A stretch of DNA of 62,015 bases from Limnohabitans sp. (GTDB taxonomy: Bacteria > Bacteroidota > Bacteroidia > Flavobacteriales > Flavobacteriaceae). Position 1 is the stretch's first letter. Each line of letters opens with the position of its first letter. The position numbers and the translations under genes were made by a program. Below the pieces are notes generated by a model. That model saw only the letters and a list, made by a program, of their open reading frames with translations, did not search any database and had not been told where the DNA came from. Of the stretch, positions 43,569-52,433 are shown one piece after another. Location of the stretch: contig JASGCW010000017.1 in NCBI GenBank assembly GCA_030053945.1, positions 1 through 62,015 on the forward strand, read 5' to 3'.

Positions 43569-43595
43569 CAGTCCGTTAGAAATAGCGGACTTTTT
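43569..43595 (+). terminator. Hairpin plus T tract between promoter and first tRNA
   Basis: AGTCCGTT (43569-43576) pairs with 43583-43590 (one G-T pair) across a 6-nt loop and six T follow. It has the form of an intrinsic terminator but begins around the predicted transcription start. It may end hpf transcripts or act as a leader structure. Confidence 0.6.
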
Positions 43596-43603
43596 TATTG
43601 AGT

Positions 43604-43677
43604 CGCCGGTGTAGCTCAGCTGGCTAGAGCAGCTGATTTGTAATCAGCAGGTCGTGGGTTCGAGTCCCTCCATCGGC
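43604..43677 (+). tRNA. tRNA-Thr (anticodon UGU)
   Basis: A full cloverleaf: acceptor GCCGGTG pairs with CATCGGC (one G-T pair), D arm, anticodon stem CTGAT/ATCAG around loop TTTGTAA with anticodon TGT, T arm GTGGGTTCGAGTCCC. The discriminator is T and CCA is not encoded. Confidence 0.96.
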
Positions 43678-43749
43678 TCAAATAAAAAAAAATAATTCCT
43701 TAATGTTTGGAATTTGTTTTTTTGATATTTTGAAATTTAAAAGTAAGGC

Positions 43750-43830
43750 GGGGAGATACTCAAGCGGCCAACGAGGACGGACTGTAAATCCGTTGGGAAA
43801 CCTTCGCAGGTTCGAATCCTGCTCTCCCCA
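43750..43830 (+). tRNA. tRNA-Tyr (anticodon GUA)
   Basis: A long-variable-arm tRNA. Acceptor GGGGAGA pairs with TCTCCCC, the anticodon stem ACGGA/TCCGT holds loop CTGTAAA with anticodon GTA, and the T arm is CAGGTTCGAATCCTG. The discriminator is A. Confidence 0.96.
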
Positions 43831-43868
43831 CAAATTGAATTTAGAATTCTGAATTTAGAAAATAAAAA

Positions 43869-43900
43869 TTCTAATTTCTAAATTCTAACTTCTGAACTCA
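43869..43900. repeat. AT-rich dispersed repeat word
   Basis: The 76 bases between tRNA-Tyr and the second tRNA-Thr contain no tRNA but a self-similar AT-rich sequence. Its second half (43869-43900) recurs with a few changes at 61938-61969 near the other end of the window. Confidence 0.5.
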
Positions 43901-43906
43901 CAAAAA

Positions 43907-43978
43907 GCCGGTGTAGCTCAGGGGTAGAGTGCTTCCTTGGTAAGGAAGAGGTCACGGGTTCAAATCCCGTCATTGGCT
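43907..43978 (+). tRNA. tRNA-Thr (anticodon GGU)
   Basis: Acceptor GCCGGTG pairs with CATTGGC (two G-T pairs). The anticodon stem CTTCC/GGAAG holds loop TTGGTAA with anticodon GGT. The T arm is CGGGTTCAAATCCCG; discriminator T, CCA not encoded. Confidence 0.96.
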
Positions 43979-44038
43979 CAAAAGTTGAATTTTTTTGAAC
44001 ACTAATTATTATATAACTAAGATTAAAAATTAAGTAAA

Positions 44039-45226
44039 ATGGCAAAAGAAAGTTTTAATCGTTCGAAACCGCACTTAAATATCGGTACTATCGGACACGT
44101 TGACCACGGAAAGACTACTTTAACTGCTGCAATCACTAAAGTATTGTCTGATGCAGGTTACTGTCAAGCGAAATCATTTGATCAAATTGATAACGCTCCA
44201 GAAGAGAAAGAAAGAGGTATTACAATCAATACATCTCACGTAGAGTATGAAACTGCTAACCGTCACTACGCTCACGTTGACTGTCCAGGTCACGCGGATT
44301 ACGTTAAGAACATGGTTACTGGTGCTGCTCAAATGGACGGTGCTATCTTAGTAGTTGCTGCTACAGATGGTCCAATGCCTCAAACTCGTGAGCATATCTT
44401 ATTAGGTCGTCAGGTAGGTATTCCTCGTATTGTTGTTTTCATGAACAAAGTGGATATGGTTGATGATGCTGAGTTATTAGAATTAGTAGAAATGGAAATC
44501 CGTGACTTATTATCTTTCTATGATTATGATGGAGATAATGGTCCTGTAGTTCAAGGTTCTGCGTTAGGAGGATTAAATAATGATCCTAACTGGGTTCCTA
44601 AAATTATTGAATTAATGGATGCTGTTGATGCTTGGATTGAAGAGCCAGTTCGTGATAACGAAAAACCATTCTTGATGCCAGTTGAGGACGTATTTACAAT
44701 TACAGGTCGTGGAACTGTTGCTACAGGTCGTATCGAAACTGGAGTTGCTAATACTGGAGATCCAGTTGAAATCATTGGTATGGGAGCTGATAAGTTAACT
44801 TCTACAATTACAGGAGTTGAGATGTTCCGTAAAATCTTAGATAGAGGTGAAGCTGGTGATAACGTTGGTTTATTATTGAGAGGTATTGATAAAGCTGATA
44901 TCCGTCGTGGTATGGTTATTTGTAAGCCAGGTTCAGTAAAACCACACGCTAAATTCAAAGCAGAGGTTTATATCTTGAAAAAAGAAGAAGGTGGTCGTCA
45001 CACTCCATTCCATAACAACTACCGTCCTCAGTTCTATGTAAGAACTACAGACGTTACAGGTACAATTTCTTTACCTGCAGGTGTTGAGATGGTTATGCCT
45101 GGTGATAACTTAACTATCGATGTAACTTTATTGTCTCCAATTGCATTAAACGTAGGTTTACGTTTCGCTATCCGTGAAGGTGGTAGAACAGTTGGTGCTG
45201 GTCAGGTTACTGAAATTGTAGAATAA
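44039..45226 (+). CDS. tuf: Elongation factor Tu
   Basis: EF-Tu delivers aminoacyl-tRNA to the ribosome. The 395-residue sequence has the P loop GHVDHGKT (19-26), the switch I segment with [14 protein letters not shown], switch [14 protein letters not shown] and NKVDMVDD, followed by the two barrel domains. It is codon-optimised relative to neighbours (frequent CGT and GGT), as expected for the most abundant protein. It follows tRNA-Thr by 60 bases and is closed by a hairpin before tRNA-Trp. Confidence 0.98.
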   Translation: MAKESFNRSKPHLNIGTIGHVDHGKTTLTAAITKVLSDAGYCQAKSFDQIDNAPEEKERGITINTSHVEYETANRHYAHVDCPGHADYVKNMVTGAAQMDGAILVVAATDGPMPQTREHILLGRQVGIPRIVVFMNKVDMVDDAELLELVEMEIRDLLSFYDYDGDNGPVVQGSALGGLNNDPNWVPKIIELMDAVDAWIEEPVRDNEKPFLMPVEDVFTITGRGTVATGRIETGVANTGDPVEIIGMGADKLTSTITGVEMFRKILDRGEAGDNVGLLLRGIDKADIRRGMVICKPGSVKPHAKFKAEVYILKKEEGGRHTPFHNNYRPQFYVRTTDVTGTISLPAGVEMVMPGDNLTIDVTLLSPIALNVGLRFAIREGGRTVGAGQVTEIVE

Positions 45227-45243
45227 TTTACAATAAATTATAC

Positions 45244-45276
45244 AAATCAGTGTCGTTTGCACGACGACACTGATTT
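45244..45276 (+). terminator. Terminator of tuf
   Basis: AAATCAGTGTCGT (45244-45256) pairs perfectly with 45264-45276, loop 7 nt. The T tract is short, so some read-through into tRNA-Trp and secE is likely. Confidence 0.78.
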
Positions 45277-45282
45277 TAACAA

Positions 45283-45354
45283 ACGGGCGTAGTACAAGGG
45301 CTAGTATAGTGGTCTCCAAAACCATTGATGGGGGTTCGAATCCCTCCGCCCGTG
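45283..45354 (+). tRNA. tRNA-Trp (anticodon CCA)
   Basis: Acceptor ACGGGCG pairs with CGCCCGT. The anticodon loop CTCCAAA with anticodon CCA lies between GTGGT and ACCAT; T arm GGGGTTCGAATCCCT. Discriminator G. It lies between tuf and secE, its usual place in Bacteroidota. Confidence 0.96.
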
Positions 45355-45369
45355 CAAAATAAAGTTGTG

Positions 45370-45567
45370 ATGAATAAAATTGCAAATTACATATCAGAAT
45401 CATTTGTAGAATTTAAATCAAATGTTACTTGGCCAACTTGGGAAGAAGTACAAAAATATACTATTATTGTTGCTATCTTTTCAGTTGTTTGTGCTTTAGC
45501 TACTTGGGGAGTAGATGTTACTTTTGCTAAAGTAATTGAAGGCATTTTTAATTTGATAAAAAAATAA
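45370..45567 (+). CDS. secE: Preprotein translocase subunit SecE
   Basis: The 65-residue protein, starting at ATG 45370, has the SecE core FKSNVTWPTWEEVQKYTII followed by one membrane span (about 32-50). An open frame extends 15 codons upstream through the 3' half of tRNA-Trp, so I reject the longer start. It is a single-span SecE, a stabilising part of the SecYEG channel, and is followed 10 bases later by nusG as usual. Confidence 0.93.
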   Translation: MNKIANYISESFVEFKSNVTWPTWEEVQKYTIIVAIFSVVCALATWGVDVTFAKVIEGIFNLIKK

Positions 45568-45577
45568 TAATTATCTT

Positions 45578-46129
45578 ATGGCAGAAGTAGGTGTGAAAAA
45601 ATGGTATGTTGTTAGAGCTGTAAGTGGTCAAGAAAACAAAGTTAAGTCTTATATAGAACAAGAAATTAACCGCGTTGGTATGGCAGATTATATTTCTCAA
45701 GTATTAGTCCCTACTGAAAAAGTCGTTACTGTACGCGATGGAAAAAAATCAAGTAAAGAAAAGGTTTATTTTCCAGGCTATGTAATGATAGAGGCTAATT
45801 TAACTGGAGAAATTCCTCATATAATAAAATCTATTACTGGAGTGATTGGTTTTTTAGGTGAAGTTAAAGGAGGAGATCCTGTGCCTTTAAGACAAGCTGA
45901 AGTAAATAGAATGCTAGGTAAAGTAGATGAGTTGGCTACCTCTGTAGACCACGGTGCTATACCATACTCTTTGGGTGAAACAGTAAAAGTTACAGATGGT
46001 CCATTCAACGGATTTAATGGTACTGTTGAAAAGATAAACGAAGAGAAGCGTAAACTTGAAGTAATGGTTAAGATTTTCGGAAGAAAAACACCATTAGAAT
46101 TAAGTTTTATGCAAGTTGAAAAAGTATAA
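45578..46129 (+). CDS. nusG: Transcription elongation/antitermination factor NusG
   Basis: The 183-residue protein has the NGN domain (KKWYVVRAVSGQENKVKSYI, PGYVMIEANLTGEIPHIIKS) and the C-terminal KOW domain (GETVKVTDGPFNGFNGTVEK, about 128-147). It binds RNA polymerase and links it with ribosomes or Rho. It is in the usual secE-nusG-rplK order. Confidence 0.96.
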   Translation: MAEVGVKKWYVVRAVSGQENKVKSYIEQEINRVGMADYISQVLVPTEKVVTVRDGKKSSKEKVYFPGYVMIEANLTGEIPHIIKSITGVIGFLGEVKGGDPVPLRQAEVNRMLGKVDELATSVDHGAIPYSLGETVKVTDGPFNGFNGTVEKINEEKRKLEVMVKIFGRKTPLELSFMQVEKV

Positions 46130-46149
46130 ATTTTATGTTACATATAACT

Positions 46150-46179
46150 CACATCAATCGCTTCCAATTGATAGATGTG
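46150..46179 (+). promoter_or_regulatory. Hairpin in the nusG-rplK spacer
   Basis: CACATCAAT (46150-46158) pairs with ATTG and ATGTG on the other side (46167-46179) with a small bulge, in the 65 bases before rplK. There is no T tract. It could be the L1-binding leader of the L11 operon or a processing site; this is a guess. Confidence 0.35.
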
Positions 46180-46194
46180 CTAAATTTTTAAACA

Positions 46195-46635
46195 ATGGCT
46201 AAAGAAGTTAGTAAAGTAGTTAAACTACAAGTAAAGGGAGGTGCTGCGAACCCATCGCCACCGGTTGGACCTGCTTTGGGAGCTGCTGGGGTTAACATTA
46301 TGGAGTTCTGTAAGCAGTTTAATGCTAGAACTCAAGATAAACCTGGCAAAGTATTACCAGTACAAATTACTGTGTATAAAGACAAATCGTTCGATTTTGT
46401 TGTAAAGACTCCACCTGCTGCTATTCAATTATTAGAAGCTGCAAAACTTAAATCAGGTTCAGGAGAGCCTAATCGTCGTAAAGTAGCAAGCGTTACTTGG
46501 GATCAGATTAAGACTATCGCTGAAGATAAAATGCCTGATTTAAATGCGTTTACAATTGAAAAAGCAATGAGTATGGTTGCTGGAACAGCTAGATCTATGG
46601 GTATAACTGTAACTGGAGATTCTCCTTTAAAATAA
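46195..46635 (+). CDS. rplK: 50S ribosomal protein L11
   Basis: The 146-residue protein has the L11 N-terminal domain ([36 protein letters not shown]) with the conserved Pro pair and the C-terminal rRNA-binding domain ([29 protein letters not shown]). It forms the GTPase-associated centre with L10-L12. Confidence 0.97.
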   Translation: MAKEVSKVVKLQVKGGAANPSPPVGPALGAAGVNIMEFCKQFNARTQDKPGKVLPVQITVYKDKSFDFVVKTPPAAIQLLEAAKLKSGSGEPNRRKVASVTWDQIKTIAEDKMPDLNAFTIEKAMSMVAGTARSMGITVTGDSPLK

Positions 46636-46641
46636 GAAGAA

Positions 46642-47331
46642 ATGGCAAAATTGACAAAAAAGCAAAAAGTTGCAGCTTCAAAAATCGAGAAGAATAAATT
46701 GTATTCTTTAAAAGATGCTTCTGCATTAATAAAAGAAGTTGCTTCTGCAAAATTTGATGAATCTGTTGATATCGCTGTTAAATTAGGAGTTGATCCTCGT
46801 AAAGCGAATCAAATGGTTAGAGGTGTAGTTTCTTTACCTCACGGAACTGGAAAAGATATGAGAGTATTAGCATTAGTTACACCTGATAAAGAGGCTGAAG
46901 CTAAAGCTGCTGGTGCTGATCATGTTGGATTAGATGATTATTTACAAAAAATTAAAGACGGTTGGACAGATGTTGACGTTATCGTTACAATGCCTGCAGT
47001 TATGGGTAAATTAGGTCCATTAGGTCGTATTTTAGGTCCTCGTGGTTTAATGCCTAACCCTAAAACTGGTACTGTTACTATGGAAATTGGTAAAGCAGTA
47101 GAAGAGGTAAAATCTGGTAAAATTGACTTTAAAGTTGATAAAACTGGTATCGTTCACGCTGGAATTGGAAAAGTATCTTTTGATGCTCAAAAAATCCAAG
47201 AGAATGCTCACGAAATTATACAAACATTAATTAAATTAAAACCAACTGCTGCTAAAGGTACTTATATTAAGTCTATACACTTATCTAGTACAATGAGTCC
47301 AGCTATTGCTTTAGATCCTAAAGCGGTATAA
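46642..47331 (+). CDS. rplA: 50S ribosomal protein L1
   Basis: The 229-residue protein shows [20 protein letters not shown], a central [20 protein letters not shown] stretch and [14 protein letters not shown]. It forms the L1 stalk and in many bacteria represses its own operon by binding the leader of L11-L1. It starts 6 bases after rplK. Confidence 0.97.
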   Translation: MAKLTKKQKVAASKIEKNKLYSLKDASALIKEVASAKFDESVDIAVKLGVDPRKANQMVRGVVSLPHGTGKDMRVLALVTPDKEAEAKAAGADHVGLDDYLQKIKDGWTDVDVIVTMPAVMGKLGPLGRILGPRGLMPNPKTGTVTMEIGKAVEEVKSGKIDFKVDKTGIVHAGIGKVSFDAQKIQENAHEIIQTLIKLKPTAAKGTYIKSIHLSSTMSPAIALDPKAV

Positions 47332-47353
47332 TTGGTAGTTAAAAGTTTTTGAT

Positions 47354-47854
47354 ATGACAAGAGAAGAAAAATCAATCGCTATTGGAGATTTAACTGCACA
47401 GTTAGCTGGTACTAATATCGTTTACTTAGCAGATATTTCTGGTTTAAATGCAGGTACAACTTCAGATTTAAGAAGAGCTTGTTTTAAAGCTGGTATCAAA
47501 TTAGAAGTTGTAAAAAATACATTACTTGAAAAAGCAATGGAAGCTTCTGATAAAGAATTTGGTGATTTACCATCTACTTTAAAAGGAAATACTTCAATCT
47601 TAATTGCTGACGTTGCAAATGCACCAGCAAAAATTATTAAAGAATTTCGTAAAAAAGGTGATAAGCCAGTATTAAAAGGTGCTTTCATCAATGATGAAAT
47701 TTACATTGGTGATAATTTATTAGATTCTTTAGCTTCTTTAAAATCAAAAGAAGAAGTTATTGGAGATATCATTGGATTATTACAATCGCCAGCTAAACGT
47801 ATTATTTCTGCTTTGTTAAACAATGCAGAACAAAAAGGTGAAGCTGCAGAATAA
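47354..47854 (+). CDS. rplJ: 50S ribosomal protein L10
   Basis: The 166-residue protein has the L10 N-terminal domain (REEKSIAIGDLTAQLAGTNI, DLRRACFKAGIKLEVVKNTL) and a C-terminal helix for L12 dimers (LLQSPAKRIISALLNN). It is 22 bases after rplA. Confidence 0.97.
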   Translation: MTREEKSIAIGDLTAQLAGTNIVYLADISGLNAGTTSDLRRACFKAGIKLEVVKNTLLEKAMEASDKEFGDLPSTLKGNTSILIADVANAPAKIIKEFRKKGDKPVLKGAFINDEIYIGDNLLDSLASLKSKEEVIGDIIGLLQSPAKRIISALLNNAEQKGEAAE

Positions 47855-47909
47855 TTAGCGCACTAATTAAATTATATAAATTACAAATCATTTTAAAAAG
47901 ATAGAAAAA

Positions 47910-48281
47910 ATGGCAGATTTGAAACAATTCGCAGAACAATTAGTAAATTTAACAGTTAAAGAAGTTAATGATTTAGCTGCAATATTAAAAGACGAGTATG
48001 GTATCGAGCCAGCTGCTGCAGCTGTAGTAGTTGCAGGTGGAGGTGATGCTGGTGCTGCTGCTGAAGAGCAAACTGAATTCACTGTAGTATTAAAAGATGC
48101 TGGTGCTTCTAAATTAGGAGTTGTTAAAGCGGTTAAAGAATTAACTGGTTTAGGTCTTAAAGAAGCTAAAGATTTAGTTGATGCTGCTCCTGCAAACGTT
48201 AAAGAAGGAGTTTCTAAAGATGAGGCTGAAGGTCTTAAGAAAGCTTTAGAAGAAGCTGGAGCTGTTGTTGAGTTAAAATAA
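47910..48281 (+). CDS. rplL: 50S ribosomal protein L7/L12
   Basis: The 123-residue protein has the N-terminal dimer domain ([20 protein letters not shown]), an Ala/Gly-rich hinge ([20 protein letters not shown]) and the globular factor-binding domain ([20 protein letters not shown]). It is the last ribosomal gene before the attenuator that precedes rpoB. Confidence 0.98.
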   Translation: MADLKQFAEQLVNLTVKEVNDLAAILKDEYGIEPAAAAVVVAGGGDAGAAAEEQTEFTVVLKDAGASKLGVVKAVKELTGLGLKEAKDLVDAAPANVKEGVSKDEAEGLKKALEEAGAVVELK

Positions 48282-48302
48282 GCTTACATAGTTTTAAAAA
48301 CA

Positions 48303-48340
48303 GGTTTAGGTCCTGAGAAAGTATCTCAGAGGCCTAAACC
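48303..48340 (+). terminator. rplL-rpoB attenuator/terminator
   Basis: GGTTTAGGTCCTGAGA (48303-48318) pairs with 48324-48340 around a 5-nt loop with one bulged A, then a T-rich tail. A hairpin at this place, which lets only part of the transcripts reach rpoB, is the arrangement known in other bacteria. Confidence 0.75.
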
Positions 48341-48403
48341 ATTTTTCGTATAATAAAATTTTTAAATTTTTTTATCATATAATTTAAAAAACGAAGCGTT
48401 TTA

Positions 48404-48463
48404 AATCAATACGAAGGCAAAAATAAAATTTTACTTCATTTTATTTTTAGAGATGTATTGATT
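48404..48463 (+). promoter_or_regulatory. Second long stem-loop in the rpoB leader
   Basis: AATCAATAC (48404-48412) pairs with 48455-48463, and inside it AAAAATAAAAT (48419-48429) pairs with 48438-48448. The nested arms form one extended hairpin 80 bases before rpoB. Its role is unknown. Confidence 0.45.
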
Positions 48464-48546
48464 ACAAAAAGAAGTATTAATGGTTTTATAAATTACTGTG
48501 TTTAACACAAAAAATTACTTTTTTTTAATCAAAATTTTGTCCATTG

Positions 48547-51500
48547 ATGATAACAAATCAGACTGAAAGATTGAATTTTGCCTCGACCAAAAACATTCCT
48601 AATTACCCAGATTTTTTGGATGTTCAGGTAAAATCATTCAAGGATTTCTTTCAATTAGAAACGAAATCTGACGAAAGAGGCAACGAGGGGTTATACAACA
48701 CCTTTATGGAAAATTTTCCAATCACTGACACTCGTAATCAATTCGTTTTAGAATTCTTAGATTATTTTGTTGACCCACCTCGTTACACAATTGAAGAATG
48801 TATAGATAGAGGGCTTACGTATAGCGTGCCTTTGAAAGCAAGGCTTAAGTTATATTGTACTGACCCAGAACATGAAGATTTTGAAACAATTGTTCAAGAT
48901 GTTTATTTAGGAACTATACCTTATATGACACCAAGTGGTACTTTTGTTATCAATGGTGCAGAGCGTGTAGTAGTTTCTCAGTTGCATCGTTCACCAGGGG
49001 TGTTCTTTGGACAATCATTCCACGCAAATGGAACAAAACTATACTCTGCCAGAGTAATTCCTTTTAAAGGATCTTGGATTGAATTTGCTACCGATATTAA
49101 TAGTGTTATGTACGCTTATATCGATAGAAAGAAAAAATTACCAGTTACTACTTTATTCCGTGCTATAGGTTTTGAAAGAGATAAAGATATTCTTGAAATT
49201 TTCGACCTTGCAGAAGAAATTAAAGTTTCTAAATCTGGTCTTAAAAAATATATTGGAAGAAAGCTTGCTGCACGTGTGCTTAACACTTGGCATGAGGATT
49301 TCGTTGACGAGGATACTGGAGAAGTAGTATCTATCGAGCGTAACGAGATTATTTTAGATCGTGATACTATTTTAGATAAGGATAATGTTGAAGAAATTGT
49401 TGATTCTAATGTAAAATCTATCTTATTACATAAAGAAGATAACAATTCAGCTGATTATTCTATCATTCATAATACATTACAAAAAGACCCAACAAACTCT
49501 GAAAAAGAGGCTGTTGAACACATTTACCGTCAGTTACGTAATGCTGAACCACCTGATGAAGAAACTGCTCGTGGAATTATCGATAAGTTATTCTTCTCCG
49601 ATCAACGTTATAACTTAGGTGATGTAGGTCGTTACAGAATGAACAAAAAATTAGGTTTAGATATTCCTATGGATAAGCAAGTGCTTACTAAAGAGGATAT
49701 CATAACTATTGTTAAATATTTGATTGAGTTAATTAACTCTAAAGCTGAGATTGATGATATTGACCACTTATCAAACCGTCGCGTACGTACAGTTGGTGAG
49801 CAATTGTCGGCTCAGTTTGGTGTTGGTTTAGCTCGTATGGCTCGTACTATTCGTGAGCGTATGAACGTTCGTGATAACGAGGTATTTACGCCTATAGATT
49901 TGATTAATGCTAAGACATTGTCTTCAGTAATTAATTCTTTCTTTGGTACGAACCAGTTATCTCAATTTATGGATCAAACTAATCCATTAGCTGAGATTAC
50001 TCACAAACGTCGTTTATCTGCATTAGGACCTGGAGGTTTATCCAGAGAGCGTGCTGGTTTCGAGGTTCGTGACGTTCACTATACACACTACGGTCGTCTA
50101 TGTCCTATTGAAACTCCTGAGGGACCAAACATTGGACTTATTTCGTCTTTAGGGGTATATGCTAAAGTTAACGGAATGGGATTCATCGAAACTCCTTACC
50201 GTAAAGTTACTAACGGACAAGTTGATTTGGTGTCAGAACCTATTTATTTAAGTGCTGAGGAAGAAGAAGGTAAAATGATTGCGCAAGCAAATATTGAAAT
50301 GGATGCAGAGGGTAAAATTACTGCAGATAAAGTAATTGCTCGTGAGGAAGGTGACTTCCCTGTAGTTGATCCTACAGTAGTTCATTATACTGACGTAGCA
50401 CCAAACCAGATTGCTTCAATTTCAGCTTCATTGATTCCTTTCTTAGAGCATGATGATGCGAACCGTGCCTTGATGGGATCAAACATGATGCGTCAGGCCG
50501 TACCATTGTTACGTCCTGAATCTCCAATTGTAGGTACTGGATTAGAGCGACAAGTAGCTTCTGATTCAAGAGTATTAATAAATGCTGAAGGAAATGGAGT
50601 AGTTGAATATGTTGATGCAAACCAAATAACTATCAAGTACGAAAGAACAGATGAGGAAAGAGCAGTAAGCTTCGACCCAGATGAAAAAACATATCAGTTA
50701 ATTAAATTCCGTAAAACGAATCAAAGTACTTCAATCAACTTGAAGCCTATCGTTAGAAAAGGTGATAAAGTAAAATTAGGTCAAGTACTTTGTGAAGGTT
50801 ATGCAACGCAAAACGGAGAATTAGCGCTTGGTAGAAACTTACAAGTTGCGTTTATGCCTTGGAAAGGTTACAACTTCGAGGATGCAATTGTAATTTCTGA
50901 AAAAGTAGTTCGTGATGATATCTTTACTTCAATTCATATTGATGATTATTCATTAGAAGTTCGTGATACTAAATTAGGTAACGAAGAATTAACTAATGAT
51001 ATTCCAAACGTATCTGAAGAAGCTACTAAAGATTTAGATGAAAATGGTATGATTAGAATTGGAGCAGAGGTTAAACCTGGCGACATCCTAATCGGAAAAA
51101 TTACACCAAAAGGAGAATCGGATCCAACTCCAGAAGAGAAGTTATTAAGAGCTATCTTCGGTGATAAAGCTGGTGATGTTAAAGATGCTTCATTAAAAGC
51201 TTCTCCTTCATTACATGGTGTTGTTTTAGATAAAAAATTATTTGCAAGAGCTGTTAAAGATAAGCGTAAGCGTTCTCAAGAAAAAGATGCTTTAACAGAA
51301 CTTGAAATGGAATTTGAAACTAAGTTTGTTGAATTAAAAGATAGATTAATCGATAAATTATTCGTTATTGTAGATGGTAAAACATCTCAAGGAGTTATGA
51401 ATGATTTAGGTGAAGAAGTTTTACCAAAAGGTAAAAAATACACTAAAAAGATGTTACAATCTGTTGAGGATTTTGCACACTTAACAAAAGGACAATGGGT

Positions 51501-52359
51501 TTCTGATGACGAGACAAATGTTATGGTTAATGACTTAATTCATAATTACAAAATTAAGTTAAATGACCTTCAAGGAGCGCTTCGTCGTGAAAAATTCACT
51601 ATTACGGTTGGAGATGAGTTACCATCAGGTATCTTAAAATTAGCAAAAGTTTATATTGCTAAAAAACGTAAACTGAAAGTGGGTGATAAGATGGCAGGAC
51701 GTCACGGTAACAAAGGTATTGTGGCTCGTATCGTTCGTCAAGAAGATATGCCTTTCTTAGAAGATGGAACACCAGTAGATATCGTATTAAATCCACTAGG
51801 GGTACCTTCTCGTATGAACATTGGTCAGATTTATGAAACAGTTTTAGGTTGGGCTGGTAAAAAATTAGGTAGAAAGTATGCAACACCAATTTTTGATGGA
51901 GCTTCTTTAGATCAAATTAATGCTTTAACTGATGAAGCTGGAGTGCCAAGATTCGGTCATACATATTTATATGATGGTGGTACAGGTGAGCGTTTCCACC
52001 AACCAGCAACGGTAGGTGTTATCTATATGTTGAAATTAGGACATATGGTTGATGATAAGATGCATGCACGTTCTATTGGTCCTTACTCGTTAATTACGCA
52101 ACAGCCATTAGGAGGTAAAGCACAATTCGGAGGCCAGCGTTTCGGAGAGATGGAGGTTTGGGCACTTGAAGCATACGGTGCATCAAGTACTTTACGTGAA
52201 ATCTTAACTGTGAAATCTGACGACGTAATTGGTAGAGCTAAAACTTACGAAGCAATCGTTAAGGGTGAAACAATGCCAGAACCAGGATTACCTGAGTCGT
52301 TCAATGTATTAATGCACGAATTAAAAGGTCTTGGTTTAGACATTAGATTAGAAGAATAA
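48547..52359 (+). CDS. rpoB: RNA polymerase beta subunit
   Basis: The 1270-residue protein starts at ATG 48547 ([13 protein letters not shown]); an in-frame TTG lies just before it and is less likely. Conserved blocks include [20 protein letters not shown], the rifampicin region [20 protein letters not shown] and [38 protein letters not shown], and near the end [13 protein letters not shown] and [20 protein letters not shown]. The rifampicin pocket looks wild type as far as can be judged. A structured spacer separates it from rpoC. Confidence 0.98.
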   Translation: MITNQTERLNFASTKNIPNYPDFLDVQVKSFKDFFQLETKSDERGNEGLYNTFMENFPITDTRNQFVLEFLDYFVDPPRYTIEECIDRGLTYSVPLKARLKLYCTDPEHEDFETIVQDVYLGTIPYMTPSGTFVINGAERVVVSQLHRSPGVFFGQSFHANGTKLYSARVIPFKGSWIEFATDINSVMYAYIDRKKKLPVTTLFRAIGFERDKDILEIFDLAEEIKVSKSGLKKYIGRKLAARVLNTWHEDFVDEDTGEVVSIERNEIILDRDTILDKDNVEEIVDSNVKSILLHKEDNNSADYSIIHNTLQKDPTNSEKEAVEHIYRQLRNAEPPDEETARGIIDKLFFSDQRYNLGDVGRYRMNKKLGLDIPMDKQVLTKEDIITIVKYLIELINSKAEIDDIDHLSNRRVRTVGEQLSAQFGVGLARMARTIRERMNVRDNEVFTPIDLINAKTLSSVINSFFGTNQLSQFMDQTNPLAEITHKRRLSALGPGGLSRERAGFEVRDVHYTHYGRLCPIETPEGPNIGLISSLGVYAKVNGMGFIETPYRKVTNGQVDLVSEPIYLSAEEEEGKMIAQANIEMDAEGKITADKVIAREEGDFPVVDPTVVHYTDVAPNQIASISASLIPFLEHDDANRALMGSNMMRQAVPLLRPESPIVGTGLERQVASDSRVLINAEGNGVVEYVDANQITIKYERTDEERAVSFDPDEKTYQLIKFRKTNQSTSINLKPIVRKGDKVKLGQVLCEGYATQNGELALGRNLQVAFMPWKGYNFEDAIVISEKVVRDDIFTSIHIDDYSLEVRDTKLGNEELTNDIPNVSEEATKDLDENGMIRIGAEVKPGDILIGKITPKGESDPTPEEKLLRAIFGDKAGDVKDASLKASPSLHGVVLDKKLFARAVKDKRKRSQEKDALTELEMEFETKFVELKDRLIDKLFVIVDGKTSQGVMNDLGEEVLPKGKKYTKKMLQSVEDFAHLTKGQWVSDDETNVMVNDLIHNYKIKLNDLQGALRREKFTITVGDELPSGILKLAKVYIAKKRKLKVGDKMAGRHGNKGIVARIVRQEDMPFLEDGTPVDIVLNPLGVPSRMNIGQIYETVLGWAGKKLGRKYATPIFDGASLDQINALTDEAGVPRFGHTYLYDGGTGERFHQPATVGVIYMLKLGHMVDDKMHARSIGPYSLITQQPLGGKAQFGGQRFGEMEVWALEAYGASSTLREILTVKSDDVIGRAKTYEAIVKGETMPEPGLPESFNVLMHELKGLGLDIRLEE

Positions 52360-52368
52360 ATCAGTATG

Positions 52369-52417
52369 CAGTCTCAGTCGCAGTTTACACTGTGACTGAA
52401 AACTGAGACTGAAAACT
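52369..52417. repeat. Structured spacer between rpoB and rpoC
   Basis: CAGTCTC (52369-52375) pairs with GAGACTG (52405-52411), and the inner AGTCGCAGT (52376-52384) with 52389-52397. GACTGAAAACT is also present twice as a direct repeat (52394-52404, 52407-52417). No T tract follows. It may be an mRNA processing or pausing site. Confidence 0.45.
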
Positions 52418-52433
52418 TTTAAACTTTAGAAAG

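Noticed and set aside
44551..44958. Minus-strand open frame of 135 codons within tuf
   Set aside because: It is the antisense of a highly expressed conserved gene; composition is a mirror of EF-Tu codon use.
45325..45369. N-terminal extension of SecE starting inside tRNA-Trp
   Set aside because: The extra 15 codons are the T arm and 3' end of tRNA-Trp; SecE starts at the ATG at 45370.
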